DNA of 64,000 nucleotides from CAVSCR01 sp963726575 (GTDB lineage Bacteria > Actinomycetota > Actinomycetes > JAHEKZ01): NCBI GenBank assembly GCA_963726575.1, contig CAVSCR010000005.1:186001-250000 (forward strand), in the 5' to 3' direction. Below are positions 1 through 8,641 of the stretch, piece by piece. The first letter of the stretch is position 1; each line of letters begins with the position of its first letter. Position numbers and translations under genes: made by a program. Below the pieces are notes generated by a model. That model made no database searches, was not told where the DNA came from, and was given only the letters and a program-made list of their open reading frames with translations.

Positions 1-536
1 GCGGCGGCGGGCTCGAAGCCGGAGCCGCCGACTGGCAGACGATCATGTACGAGGGGTATGGCCCCAACGGCGTCGCCGTTCTGATCGAGTGCCTCACCGA
101 CAACCGCAACCGCGCCGCGTCCGAGGTGCGCGTTGCCATGACCCGCAACGGCGGTTCGATGGCCGACCCGGGCTCGGTGTCGTATCTGTTCGCCCGCAAG
201 GGCGTGGTGATCGTCCCTAAGGAGAAGCTGTCCGAGGACGACGTCCTGATGGCGGTGCTCGACGCGGGGGCGGAGGAGGTCAACGACCTCGGGGAGTCCT
301 TCGAGGTCGTCAGTGAGCCGACCGACCTGGTGCAGGTGCGCACTGCCTTGCAGGAGGCCGGCATCGACTACGAGTCGGCCGAGGCATCGTTCCTTCCCAG
401 CGTGACGGTGGACCTGGACGAGGACGGGGCCGGCAAGATCTTCCGGCTGCTCGAGGCGCTGGAGGACTCCGACGACGTGCAGAACGTCTGGGCGAACTTC
501 GACGTCAGCGACGACGTCCTGGAGCGCATCGGCTGA
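1..536 (+). CDS. yebC: YebC/TACO1 family regulator, 3' part
   Basis: The 5' end lies outside the window; the reading frame is open from base 3. The visible 177 codons carry the family hallmark ADWQTIMYEGYGPNGVA followed by NRNRAASEVR and the two C-terminal alpha/beta domains. YebC/PmpR/TACO1 proteins act as transcriptional regulators or as translation factors that relieve ribosome stalling at proline-rich stretches. Position upstream of ruvCAB is the usual actinobacterial order. A 109-bp gap with its own promoter and LexA box separates it from ruvC, so ruvC can be induced independently. Confidence 0.93.
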   Translation, partial: GGGLEAGAADWQTIMYEGYGPNGVAVLIECLTDNRNRAASEVRVAMTRNGGSMADPGSVSYLFARKGVVIVPKEKLSEDDVLMAVLDAGAEEVNDLGESFEVVSEPTDLVQVRTALQEAGIDYESAEASFLPSVTVDLDEDGAGKIFRLLEALEDSDDVQNVWANFDVSDDVLERIG

Positions 537-604
537 CCCACAACCCCCCCCAAGGCTGCGCCGAAGGCGGCGCGTCGCTGTCCGGGCTGGCCGCTCCCGA
601 CGAC

Positions 605-626
605 TAGTGTTCCGAACACCTGTTCG
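605..626 (+). promoter_or_regulatory. LexA (SOS) box and -10 of ruvCAB
   Basis: CGAAC-ACCT-GTTCG at 613-626 is a perfect match to the actinobacterial/Bacillus-type LexA box CGAAC-N4-GTTCG. It sits directly downstream of a possible -10 hexamer TAGTGT (605-610) and 20 bp before the ruvC start, where bound LexA would block initiation. SOS control of ruvCAB is known in other bacteria; operation here is inferred from the site. Confidence 0.8.
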
Positions 627-645
627 GATCGATCTGGGAGGGCCG

Positions 646-1161
646 GTGCGCGTCCTGGGCGTCGACCCTGGGCTGACCCGATGCGGGGTCGGCGTCATCG
701 AGGGCTCCGTGGGGCGTCGGCTCACGCTGGTGCACCACGACGTGGTCCGCTCCGACCCGGCCGAGGACGTGGCCCAGCGACTGCTGTGCCTGGAACGGGC
801 GCTGGACGCGGCGCTGGATCTGTGGCAGCCCGACGCGGTGGCGGTGGAGCGGGTGTTCAGCCAGCACAACGTCCGGACGGTGATGGGCACGGCGCAGGCG
901 TCCGGCGTCGCCCTGCTCGTGGCGGCTCGACGTGGTCTGCCGGTCGCCCTGCACACCCCCAGCGAGGTGAAGGCGGCGGTCACCGGCTCCGGGCGGGCTG
1001 ACAAGGCGCAGGTCACCGCGATGGTGACCCGCGTGCTGCGGCTGAGCGAGCCGCCGCGTCCGGCAGACGCTGCCGACGCGTTGGCGCTGGCGATCTGCCA
1101 CCTGTGGCGCGGCTCGGCCCAGAACCGCTACGCCCAGGCCGCGGCGGCGGTGGCCCGGTGA
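646..1161 (+). CDS. ruvC: Holliday junction endonuclease RuvC
   Basis: A 171-aa RuvC resolvase that cleaves Holliday junctions within the RuvABC complex. The N-terminal LGVDPGLTRCGVGV carries the first catalytic aspartate. VERVFSQHNVRT supplies the conserved glutamate and the C-terminal PADAADALALAICH the last acidic pair. GTG 646 is chosen because GGGAGG (636-641) lies at proper spacing and the protein then begins MRVLGVDPG as in homologs; an upstream GTG at 607 overlaps the LexA box. The stop overlaps the ruvA start (GTGA). Confidence 0.93.
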   Translation: MRVLGVDPGLTRCGVGVIEGSVGRRLTLVHHDVVRSDPAEDVAQRLLCLERALDAALDLWQPDAVAVERVFSQHNVRTVMGTAQASGVALLVAARRGLPVALHTPSEVKAAVTGSGRADKAQVTAMVTRVLRLSEPPRPADAADALALAICHLWRGSAQNRYAQAAAAVAR

Positions 1162-1775
1162 TCGCCTCAGTGCGCGGTGCCGTGGCGTCGCTGGCGCCCG
1201 ACGGCGCCGTGGTCGAGATCGGCGGTGTCGGCCTTCAAGTGCAGTGCACGCCGGGCACGCTGGCCGGACTGCGCGTGGGGGACACGGCCGCGCTCGCCAC
1301 GTCGCTCGTGGTCCGCGAGGACTCGCTCACCCTGTACGGCTTCGCCACCGACGACGAGCGCGCCGTCTTCGAGCTCCTGCAGACGGCCTCCGGGGTCGGG
1401 CCGCGTCTGGCGCAGGCGATGCTCGCGGTTCACCCACCGGAGTCGTTGCGGCGCATCGTGGCCAGCGAGGACCTCGCGGCGCTGTGCCAGGTGCCGGGCA
1501 TCGGACGCAAGGGAGCCCAGCGGATCGTGCTGGAGCTGCGGGACCGGCTCGGGCCGGCCGGCACTGGCGCATCGATCAGCGTCACCCGGGGCTCGATCAC
1601 CGTCACCAGCGGCTGGCAGCCGCAGGTCCACTCCGCCCTCCTGGGTCTGGGGTGGTCCACCCGCGAGGCTGACGAAGCAGTGCTGGCGGTCGCTCCGAGC
1701 GCCGCGGATACCACCGGCGACCCGGACGTGTCGGCGCTCCTGCGCGCGGCGCTGCAGACCCTGAGCCGGGGCTGA
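1158..1775 (+). CDS. ruvA: Holliday junction DNA helicase subunit RuvA
   Basis: A 205-aa tetrameric junction-binding protein that loads RuvB. It begins MIASVRGAVASLAPDGAVVEIGGVG, the usual OB-fold start. Helix-hairpin-helix motifs follow (SGVGPRLAQAMLA and VPGIGRKGAQRIVLEL), then a C-terminal domain III that contacts RuvB. The GTG start at 1158 overlaps the ruvC stop by 4 bp, implying translational coupling. Confidence 0.93.
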   Translation: MIASVRGAVASLAPDGAVVEIGGVGLQVQCTPGTLAGLRVGDTAALATSLVVREDSLTLYGFATDDERAVFELLQTASGVGPRLAQAMLAVHPPESLRRIVASEDLAALCQVPGIGRKGAQRIVLELRDRLGPAGTGASISVTRGSITVTSGWQPQVHSALLGLGWSTREADEAVLAVAPSAADTTGDPDVSALLRAALQTLSRG

Positions 1776-1779
1776 CCAC

Positions 1780-2850
1780 GTGAACGCCCCACGCACACAG
1801 GACGAGGCGGGCATCAGCCTGGTGGGGCTCGACGCCGACGCCGAGGATCGCGCCGTCGATGCGACGTTGCGCCCGCGCACCCTCGGGGAGTTCATCGGCC
1901 AGCACCGGGTGCGCGAACAGCTGTCGCTGGTCCTCGAGGCGGCCACCGCCCGCGGCCGGGCGCCAGACCACCTGCTGCTGTCCGGCCCACCAGGGTTGGG
2001 CAAGACCACGCTGTCCATGATCATCGCCACCGAGCTCGGGCAGCCGCTGCGCATCACCAGCGGTCCGGCCATCCAGCACGCCGGCGACCTCGCCGCGCTG
2101 CTGTCCTCGCTGGTGCCGGGCGAGGTGTTGTTCCTCGACGAGATCCACCGGCTGGCACGTCCGGCCGAAGAGATGCTCTACATGGCCATGGAGGACTTCC
2201 GGGTCGACGTCGTGGTGGGCAAAGGTCCGGGTGCCACCGCGATCCCCCTGGAGCTGCCCCCGTTCACCCTGGTCGGAGCCACCACGCGGGCCGGTCTCCT
2301 GCCCGGACCGCTGCGCGACCGGTTCGGCTTCACCGCCCACCTCGACTTCTACGACGCCTCGGACCTGACGCACGTCCTACGCCGCTCGGCGCAGCTGCTC
2401 GCCCTCGAGCTGCCCGACGACGCCGCGGAGGAGATCGCCGGGCGCTCTCGCGGTACGCCCAGGGTGGCCAACCGGCTGCTGCGCCGGGTGCGGGACTACG
2501 CGCAGGTGCGGGGCAGCGGGATCCTGAACCGCGACACGGCCCGAGCGGCGCTGAAGGTCTACGAAGTCGACGAGATCGGGTTGGACCGGCTCGACCGGGC
2601 GGTGCTCGATGCGCTGCTGCGGCGCTTCGGCGGGGGACCGGTGGGGGTGAGCACGCTCGCCGTGGCGGTGGGCGAGGAGCGCGAGACGGTCGAGGAGGTC
2701 GCCGAGCCGTTCCTGGTCCGTTCCGGGCTGCTGGCGCGCACCCCTCGCGGTCGAATCGCCACGCCGGCCGCGTGGGAACACCTGGGCCTGACCGCCCCGA
2801 CCGGATCAGCTGGCCCCACGCTCTTCGACCCCACACCGGATGGGCCGTAG
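1780..2850 (+). CDS. ruvB: Holliday junction branch-migration ATPase RuvB
   Basis: A 356-aa AAA+ motor of the RuvAB complex. It shows the RPRTLGEFIGQ N-terminal motif, Walker A GPPGLGKTTL, Walker B LFLDEIHRL, sensor 1 VGATTRAG, arginine-finger segment LRDRFGF and the C-terminal winged helix ending TPRGRIATPAAWEHLGL. It starts GTG four bases after the ruvA stop and completes the SOS-controlled ruvCAB operon. Confidence 0.95.
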   Translation: MNAPRTQDEAGISLVGLDADAEDRAVDATLRPRTLGEFIGQHRVREQLSLVLEAATARGRAPDHLLLSGPPGLGKTTLSMIIATELGQPLRITSGPAIQHAGDLAALLSSLVPGEVLFLDEIHRLARPAEEMLYMAMEDFRVDVVVGKGPGATAIPLELPPFTLVGATTRAGLLPGPLRDRFGFTAHLDFYDASDLTHVLRRSAQLLALELPDDAAEEIAGRSRGTPRVANRLLRRVRDYAQVRGSGILNRDTARAALKVYEVDEIGLDRLDRAVLDALLRRFGGGPVGVSTLAVAVGEERETVEEVAEPFLVRSGLLARTPRGRIATPAAWEHLGLTAPTGSAGPTLFDPTPDGP

Positions 2851-2906
2851 GCTGCGCGGACCGCCGGCCAGCCCCGACCTGGTCGCCCTTCTCGAGTGAG
2901 TCTGAC

Positions 2907-3203
2907 GTGCAACCCGGTTCGATCCTTCTCCTGCTGGTCCCGCTGGTCCTCCTGTGGCTGCTCATCTTGCGGCCGGCCCGGCAGCGGCAGCGGCAGGTGC
3001 AGAGCCTGCAGTCGACCCTCGCCGTGGGCCAGGAGGTCATGACCACCTCCGGCCTGTTCGGCACGATTGCGGACCTGGACGACCAGCGGGTGACGATCAC
3101 CGTGGCCCCAGGCGTCGACCTCCAGTTCGTGCGAGGGGCGGTCGGCGCGGTGGAACGCCCGGCCGACGACGGCCACCTCGACGACGACGCACCGGCCCCC
3201 TGA
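2907..3203 (+). CDS. yajC: Preprotein translocase accessory subunit YajC
   Basis: A 98-aa membrane protein with one N-terminal transmembrane helix (SILLLLVPLVLLWLLILRP), the PxxxRQRQ segment, and a cytosolic domain with the conserved VGQEVMTTSGLFGTI motif. YajC associates with SecDF at the Sec translocon. GTG 2907 is chosen because it places the helix at residue 5; an upstream in-frame start would overlap ruvB and add an unrelated extension. It precedes secD and secF as usual. Confidence 0.9.
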   Translation: MQPGSILLLLVPLVLLWLLILRPARQRQRQVQSLQSTLAVGQEVMTTSGLFGTIADLDDQRVTITVAPGVDLQFVRGAVGAVERPADDGHLDDDAPAP

Positions 3204-3312
3204 CCCCGGGGTGCATCACACGGCCGGTTGCGTCAGGGATACTTTTCCGGCGGCCTGCGTGGGCCGGTAGGCCGGTCCCGGCCCCAGTCAGGCTCACCAG
3301 AGAGGCTCAGTC

Positions 3313-5064
3313 GTGGCGCCAAGCAAGTCCCAGCCGGGACGCGCGCTCCTCGCGCTCGCCATCGCGCTGATCGCGCTGTTCGGCTGGATGGTGGTCACGG
3401 GCACCTTCGCGCCCAAGCTCGGCCTCGACCTGCGCGGTGGGACGTCGGTGGTGCTGCAGCCCGTACCGATCGCCGGTCAACCGGGCTCGGTGACCCAGGA
3501 CTCGCTCAACCAGGCCGTCGACATCATTCGCGCCCGCGTGAACGGCACCGGCGTCGCCGAGGCCGAGGTGACCACCCAGGGCACCGGCGCGAATGCCGTG
3601 ATCGTGGTGTCGGTGCCGGGGGTCAACGAGCAGGACCTCGTCGACATGGTGAGCAAGTCGGCGCGCATGACCTTCCGCCCGGTGCTCGCGGCCACGAACG
3701 GCGGCCCGGCTCCCACGACATCGCCGACGCCGAGCCCCACGGGCACCCACCACACGGCCAAGCCCAAGCCCTCGTCGAGCAAGAGCCCCACGGCCAAGCC
3801 CAAGCCGTCGAGCACCAAGAGCAGCCAGGGGAGCGTGCTGCCACGAACTCAGGCCCGTACCGACACCACCAGCCCGACGCCGACGCCGACACCGACGCCC
3901 ACCACGTCTGGCTCACCGGCCCCGAGTCCCACACCGTCGCCCACCACCACCACACCGAGCGCCGCCACGCTGAAGACCTACCAGACCGCGGACTGCTCGA
4001 CCGAGGCGGGGCGCCAGGCGGTGGCCAATACCCAGTCGGACAGTGCACCAGCCGTGGCGTGCTCGACCGACGGCAAGGTCAAGTACCTGCTCGGACCTGT
4101 GGCGGTGGACGGCAAGGACATCACCGGCGCATCGGCCTCGATCCCGTCGAGCAGCACCGCATGGACGGTCAACGTCGCGTTCAACAGCACTGGGTCGAAA
4201 GCGTTCGGCGACACCACCGGTGCGATCTACCAGAACCCGTCTCCGCGCAACCAGTTCGCGATCGTGCTCGACGGCCAGGTGATCTCGGCGCCGGTTCCCA
4301 GCGGCCCGATCTACGGCGGAGCCGAGATCACCGGCTCGTTCACGCAGCAAGAGGCGACCCTGTTGGCCAACCAGCTCAAGTACGGCTCACTGCCGCTGCA
4401 GTTCAATGTGGCCGAGACGCAGACGATCTCCCCCACGTTGGGCAGCGACCAGCTGACGGCTGGTCTGATTGCCGGTGCCCTGGGCCTGGTCGTCGTGGTG
4501 ATCTACCTGCTGATCTACTACCGCGCGCTCGGGCTCGTCGCCGTGGCCTCGCTGCTCATCGCAGCCGGCTTCACCTACAGCCTGGTGGTGCTGCTCAGCG
4601 CCACCATGGGATACACCCTGACGCTGGCGGGCGTCGCGGGTCTGGTGGTCGCGATCGGCATCACGGCGGACTCGTTCATCGTCTACTTCGAACGCATCCG
4701 TGACGAGATGCGCGACGGCCGGACGTTGCGAGTGGCGCTGGAGAACGGGTGGGTCAGAGCCCGGCGCACGATCATCGCCGCGGACTCGGTGTCGTTGATG
4801 GCCGCAGTGATCCTCTACGTCTTGTCGGTGGGTGGCGTGCGTGGATTCGCGTTCTCGCTCGGGCTGACGACTCTGGTCGACCTGCTCGTGGTGTTCTTCT
4901 TCACCAAGCCGTTCATGACCATCCTCGGCCGCACCAAGTTCTTCAACTCCGGCAGCAGGTGGTCGGGGCTGTCCGCGGAACGTATCGGTGACCGGGACCT
5001 GCCTGCGCAGCGCGCGACCCTGCGCGGCGGCGCGAAGCCGGCGACCACGGCAGGGGAGTCCTGA
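3313..5064 (+). CDS. secD: Protein translocase subunit SecD
   Basis: A 583-aa RND-family subunit that uses the proton gradient to help pull secreted proteins through SecYEG. It has the first transmembrane helix near residues 10-32 and the signature LGLDLRGGTSVVL. The P1 periplasmic domain follows, then five clustered C-terminal helices (TAGLIAGALGLVVVVIYLLIYYRALG onward). Residues about 130-217 form a Pro/Thr/Ser/Lys-rich low-complexity insertion inside P1, with KPKPSS and TPTPTP repeats. The stop overlaps the secF ATG by one base. Confidence 0.94.
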   Translation: MAPSKSQPGRALLALAIALIALFGWMVVTGTFAPKLGLDLRGGTSVVLQPVPIAGQPGSVTQDSLNQAVDIIRARVNGTGVAEAEVTTQGTGANAVIVVSVPGVNEQDLVDMVSKSARMTFRPVLAATNGGPAPTTSPTPSPTGTHHTAKPKPSSSKSPTAKPKPSSTKSSQGSVLPRTQARTDTTSPTPTPTPTPTTSGSPAPSPTPSPTTTTPSAATLKTYQTADCSTEAGRQAVANTQSDSAPAVACSTDGKVKYLLGPVAVDGKDITGASASIPSSSTAWTVNVAFNSTGSKAFGDTTGAIYQNPSPRNQFAIVLDGQVISAPVPSGPIYGGAEITGSFTQQEATLLANQLKYGSLPLQFNVAETQTISPTLGSDQLTAGLIAGALGLVVVVIYLLIYYRALGLVAVASLLIAAGFTYSLVVLLSATMGYTLTLAGVAGLVVAIGITADSFIVYFERIRDEMRDGRTLRVALENGWVRARRTIIAADSVSLMAAVILYVLSVGGVRGFAFSLGLTTLVDLLVVFFFTKPFMTILGRTKFFNSGSRWSGLSAERIGDRDLPAQRATLRGGAKPATTAGES

Positions 5065-6218
5065 TGTCTCGCGTCGGATCGTTCACGCACGGCCTCTACA
5101 CCGGGCAGGTTTCATTCAACATCGTCGACAACCGCCGACGTTGGTACCTGATCTCGACCGTGCTGGTGGTGCTGTCGCTCGGGTCACTGGTCTTCCGGGG
5201 GCTCAACTTCGGCATCGAGTTCTCCGGCGGCTCGGTGATCACGGTTCCGTCCGCGACCTGCACCGTCGAACAGGCACGTGCCGCGTTCCTCGGCGCCGGG
5301 GTGACCGCCGAGGATCCCACCGTCACCGTCACCCAGGGGTCGCTCGGTCGTAACGTGGACGTCCAGACGATCCACCTGGAGCCCAGCCAGACCAAGACTG
5401 CCCAGGACGCGCTGGCGAAGGGCTGCAACACCGACGTCAACTCGATCACCACGCAGGTGGTGGGGGCCTCGTGGGGGCAGCAGATCACGCACAAGGCGAT
5501 CGTCGGCCTTCTGGTGTTCCTCGCTGCCGTCGTGCTGTACCTGTCGGTGTGGTTCGAGTGGCGGATGGCGGTGGCGGCGCTGATCGCGCTCGCCCACGAC
5601 ATCATCATCACCGTTGGCGTCTACGCCCTGGTCGGCTTCGAGGTGACCCCCGCCACGGTGATCGGTGTGCTCACCATCTTGGGGTACTCGCTGTACGACA
5701 CCGTCGTGGTGTTCGACAAGGTCAAGGAGAACACCAAGGCGATCACCGCCAGTGCGCGCATGACGTACGGACAGGCCGCCAACCTGGCGGTCAACCAGAC
5801 CCTGGTCCGGTCGATCAACACCTCGATCGTGGGACTGCTGCCGGTCGCCTCCCTGCTCTTCGTCGGCTCGTACGTGCTCGGCGCGGGAACGCTGAAGGAC
5901 CTGGCGCTGGCCTTGTTCGTCGGGATCGCCATCGGCACCTACTCCTCGGTGTTCGTGGCGACGCCTGTGCTCGTGGACTTCAAGAACCGCGAGCCTTCGA
6001 TTCGCGCTCTCAACAAGCGGGTGGCCCAACGCGACGCCGCGCGCGGTGGCGCGCCGTCGCAGGACTTGGACTCGGCTGCCGACGCGGCCAACGACACCAA
6101 CGGCTCGGCAGCCGTCGCGGCCACGGTCGGCGGGGGCTCCAGCCCCACCGCGCGAGGGCCGAGGAACCAACCGAAGCGGTCCACGGGCAAACGTCGACCG
6201 CGCGGCAAGAAGCGCTGA
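5064..6218 (+). CDS. secF: Protein translocase subunit SecF
   Basis: A 384-aa partner of SecD with six transmembrane helices. It has the motif FRGLNFGIEFSGGSVI after helix 1 and the conserved ILGYSLYDTVVVFDKVKEN in the pore helices. The C-terminal 70 residues are a basic, low-complexity tail (RNQPKRSTGKRRPRGKKR), common in actinobacterial SecF. It is translationally coupled to secD. Confidence 0.94.
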   Translation: MSRVGSFTHGLYTGQVSFNIVDNRRRWYLISTVLVVLSLGSLVFRGLNFGIEFSGGSVITVPSATCTVEQARAAFLGAGVTAEDPTVTVTQGSLGRNVDVQTIHLEPSQTKTAQDALAKGCNTDVNSITTQVVGASWGQQITHKAIVGLLVFLAAVVLYLSVWFEWRMAVAALIALAHDIIITVGVYALVGFEVTPATVIGVLTILGYSLYDTVVVFDKVKENTKAITASARMTYGQAANLAVNQTLVRSINTSIVGLLPVASLLFVGSYVLGAGTLKDLALALFVGIAIGTYSSVFVATPVLVDFKNREPSIRALNKRVAQRDAARGGAPSQDLDSAADAANDTNGSAAVAATVGGGSSPTARGPRNQPKRSTGKRRPRGKKR

Positions 6219-6293
6219 GCCAGGCTGCGGCGCAGCGGCGCCTACACTGGGTGACCTGCGCCAGGCGATGCGCCGGGCGCGAAGTGGAGTGCA

Positions 6294-8612
6294 GTGGCCG
6301 ATGAGGTAGCCCCGACCACGGCGGTCGCCACCGACCGCCCGGGGTCTGCCGTGGCCGAATCGCCACACCCGCCCTCGCGGGTGCGCAAGGCGATCGCCCG
6401 TCGCCTGCCCGGCCGGAGCCAGGCCGTGCCGGCTCTCGAACCGCTCATCCGCACGGTCCGCTCCAGCCATCCCAAGGCCGACATCCGCACCATCGAGCGC
6501 GCCTACGAGACCGCTGCCTACCTGCATCGCGACCAGCTGCGACTCTCCGGTGACCCCTACATCACCCACCCGTTGGCCGTCGCACAGGTGCTTGCCGAGC
6601 TCGGCATGACCACGCCCACCCTGGCGGCTGCGCTTCTGCACGACACGGTCGAGGACACCGAGTACAACCTCGACCAGCTGCGGCAAGACTTCGGCGACGA
6701 GGTGGCACTGCTCGTCGACGGCGTGACGAAGCTGGAGAAGGTCAAGTACGGGCAGGCGGCTCACGCCGAGACCGTGCGCAAGATGATCGTGGCGATGTCG
6801 AAGGACATCCGCGTGCTCGTGATCAAGTTGGCGGACCGGCTCCACAACATGCGCACGCTGCGCTACATGCCGCTGGAGAAGCAGGAGAAGAAGGCGCGCG
6901 AGACCCTCGAGATCTACGCGCCCCTGGCCCACCGGCTCGGCATGAACACCATCAAGTGGGAGCTCGAGGACCTCGCGTTCGCCACGTTGTACCCGAAGAT
7001 GTACGACGAGATCGTCAACCTCGTCGACAAGCGAGCACCCAGCCGAGAGTCGTACCTCGACGACGTCATCGACGAAGTGTCGTCCGACCTTCGGTCGGCC
7101 CGGATCACTGCGACCGTCACCGGACGTCCCAAGCACTACTACTCGGTGTACCAGAAGATGATCGTCCGCGGTCGCGACTTCGCCGACATCTACGACCTGA
7201 TGGGCATCCGCGTGCTCGTCGACTCGGTGCGTGACTGTTACGCGGCACTGGGTGCCGTGCATGCGCGATGGAACCCGGTACCTGGTCGCTTCAAGGACTA
7301 CATCGCCATGCCCAAGTTCAACATGTACCAGTCACTGCACACCACGGTGATCGGGCCCGGCGGTAAGCCGGTCGAGCTGCAGATCCGCACGCACGCCATG
7401 CACCGTCGTTCGGAGTACGGCGTCGCCGCGCACTGGAAGTACAAGGAGGACGCCGTCAGCGCGGTGGCTGCGGGCAAGGCCTCGCCGAACGACATGGCCT
7501 GGCTGCGGCAGCTGCTCGACTGGCAGCAGGAGACGAGTGACCCGGGCGAGTTCCTCGAGTCGCTGCGTTTCGAGATCAACGCCTCCGAGGTCTTCGTGTT
7601 CACGCCGAAAGGTGACGTGGTCGCCCTGCCGACCGGGGCGACGCCGGTGGACTTCGCCTACGCCGTCCACACCGAGGTCGGGCACCGGACCGTCGGCGCG
7701 CGGATCAACAGTCGTCTCGCTCCGTTGGACTCGACGTTGGACAACGGCGACGTGGTCGAGGTGCTCACCACCAAGTCCCCTTCGGCTGGTCCCAGCCGCG
7801 ACTGGCTGACGTTCGTCGCGAGTGCCCGTGCAAGGGGCAAGATCCGGGCCTGGTTCTCCAAGGAGCGACGCGAGGAGGCCATCGAGCACGGCAAGGACGC
7901 GATCCTCAAGGCGCTGCGCAAGCAGGGGTTGCCGCTGCAGCGGCTCATGGCTCAACCGGCCATGGTGCAGGTGGCCAATGAGCTGCACCAGAAGGACATC
8001 TCGTCGCTCTACGCGGCCGTCGGTGAGGGCCAGGTTGCCGCGCAGACCGTGGTGCAGCGGCTGCTCGAGGCGTTCGGGGGCGAGGAGGGTGCGGTCGAGG
8101 ACCTCGCGGAGTCCGCGACGCCTTCGCGGCCCATGCGCGGTCGCGCCCGTCCTGCCGGTGACCCCGGCGTGGTCGTCCGAGGTGCCAGTGATGTCTGGGT
8201 GAAGCTCGCCCGCTGCTGCACCCCGGTGCCGGGTGACACGATCACCGGCTTCGTGACGCGGGGAGACGGCGTGTCGGTCCACCGGACCGACTGCGCAAAC
8301 GTGGGAACGCTCGACCCGCACCGGATGGTCGAGGTGGACTGGGCGCCGACGTCGAACAGCATGTTCTTGGTGAACATCCAGGTCGAGGCGCTCGACCGAC
8401 CGCGACTGCTCTCCGACGTCACTCGCGTGCTGTCCGACCAGCACGTGAACATCCTCGCGGCGTCGGTGACGACCAGCCGCGACCGCGTGGCGCTGTCACG
8501 ATTCACCTTCGAGATGGGGGACCCACGCCATCTGGGCCACGTGCTCAACGTCGTGCGAGGGGTCGAGGGCGTGTTCGACGCCTACCGGGTGACGTCGGCC
8601 GAGAACGGCTGA
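6294..8612 (+). CDS. rel: Bifunctional (p)ppGpp synthetase/hydrolase Rel
   Basis: A 772-aa RelA/SpoT homolog. In order it has an HD hydrolase domain with LLHDTVEDTEY, a synthetase domain with GRFKDYIAMPKFNMYQSLHT and the RTHAMHRRSEYGVAAHWKYK box, a TGS domain (FVFTPKGDVVALPTGATPVDFAYAVHT), a zinc-finger-like CCTPVPGD segment, and a C-terminal ACT domain. The RFKD motif is that of bifunctional Rel rather than synthetase-only RelA. GTG start. A TACACT -10-like element lies at 6243. Confidence 0.95.
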   Translation: MADEVAPTTAVATDRPGSAVAESPHPPSRVRKAIARRLPGRSQAVPALEPLIRTVRSSHPKADIRTIERAYETAAYLHRDQLRLSGDPYITHPLAVAQVLAELGMTTPTLAAALLHDTVEDTEYNLDQLRQDFGDEVALLVDGVTKLEKVKYGQAAHAETVRKMIVAMSKDIRVLVIKLADRLHNMRTLRYMPLEKQEKKARETLEIYAPLAHRLGMNTIKWELEDLAFATLYPKMYDEIVNLVDKRAPSRESYLDDVIDEVSSDLRSARITATVTGRPKHYYSVYQKMIVRGRDFADIYDLMGIRVLVDSVRDCYAALGAVHARWNPVPGRFKDYIAMPKFNMYQSLHTTVIGPGGKPVELQIRTHAMHRRSEYGVAAHWKYKEDAVSAVAAGKASPNDMAWLRQLLDWQQETSDPGEFLESLRFEINASEVFVFTPKGDVVALPTGATPVDFAYAVHTEVGHRTVGARINSRLAPLDSTLDNGDVVEVLTTKSPSAGPSRDWLTFVASARARGKIRAWFSKERREEAIEHGKDAILKALRKQGLPLQRLMAQPAMVQVANELHQKDISSLYAAVGEGQVAAQTVVQRLLEAFGGEEGAVEDLAESATPSRPMRGRARPAGDPGVVVRGASDVWVKLARCCTPVPGDTITGFVTRGDGVSVHRTDCANVGTLDPHRMVEVDWAPTSNSMFLVNIQVEALDRPRLLSDVTRVLSDQHVNILAASVTTSRDRVALSRFTFEMGDPRHLGHVLNVVRGVEGVFDAYRVTSAENG

Positions 8613-8623
8613 CCCAGCCGTTC
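8603..8623 (+). terminator. Possible terminator between rel and the DUF349 gene
   Basis: GAACGGCT (8603-8610) and AGCCGTTC (8616-8623) form a perfect 8-bp stem with a 5-nt loop, overlapping the rel stop codon. The two flanking genes are convergent, so the hairpin could serve both. There is no T-tract, as is usual in GC-rich actinobacteria. Confidence 0.4.
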
Positions 8624-8641
8624 GGCCCGAGACGATCGCCG

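Noticed and set aside
3700..3965. CRISPR-like or minisatellite repeat
   Set aside because: The repeats are short, imperfect and in frame within secD; there are no unique spacers. No CRISPR array, insertion sequence, integrase or phage gene was seen anywhere in the window.
5184..7262. Long open frame on the minus strand across secF and rel (692 codons), and similar long minus-strand frames elsewhere, for example 10991-12460 and 13594-14976
   Set aside because: High GC leaves opposite frames open. The translations are rich in Arg, His and Gly with no domain, and well-conserved genes occupy the other strand.
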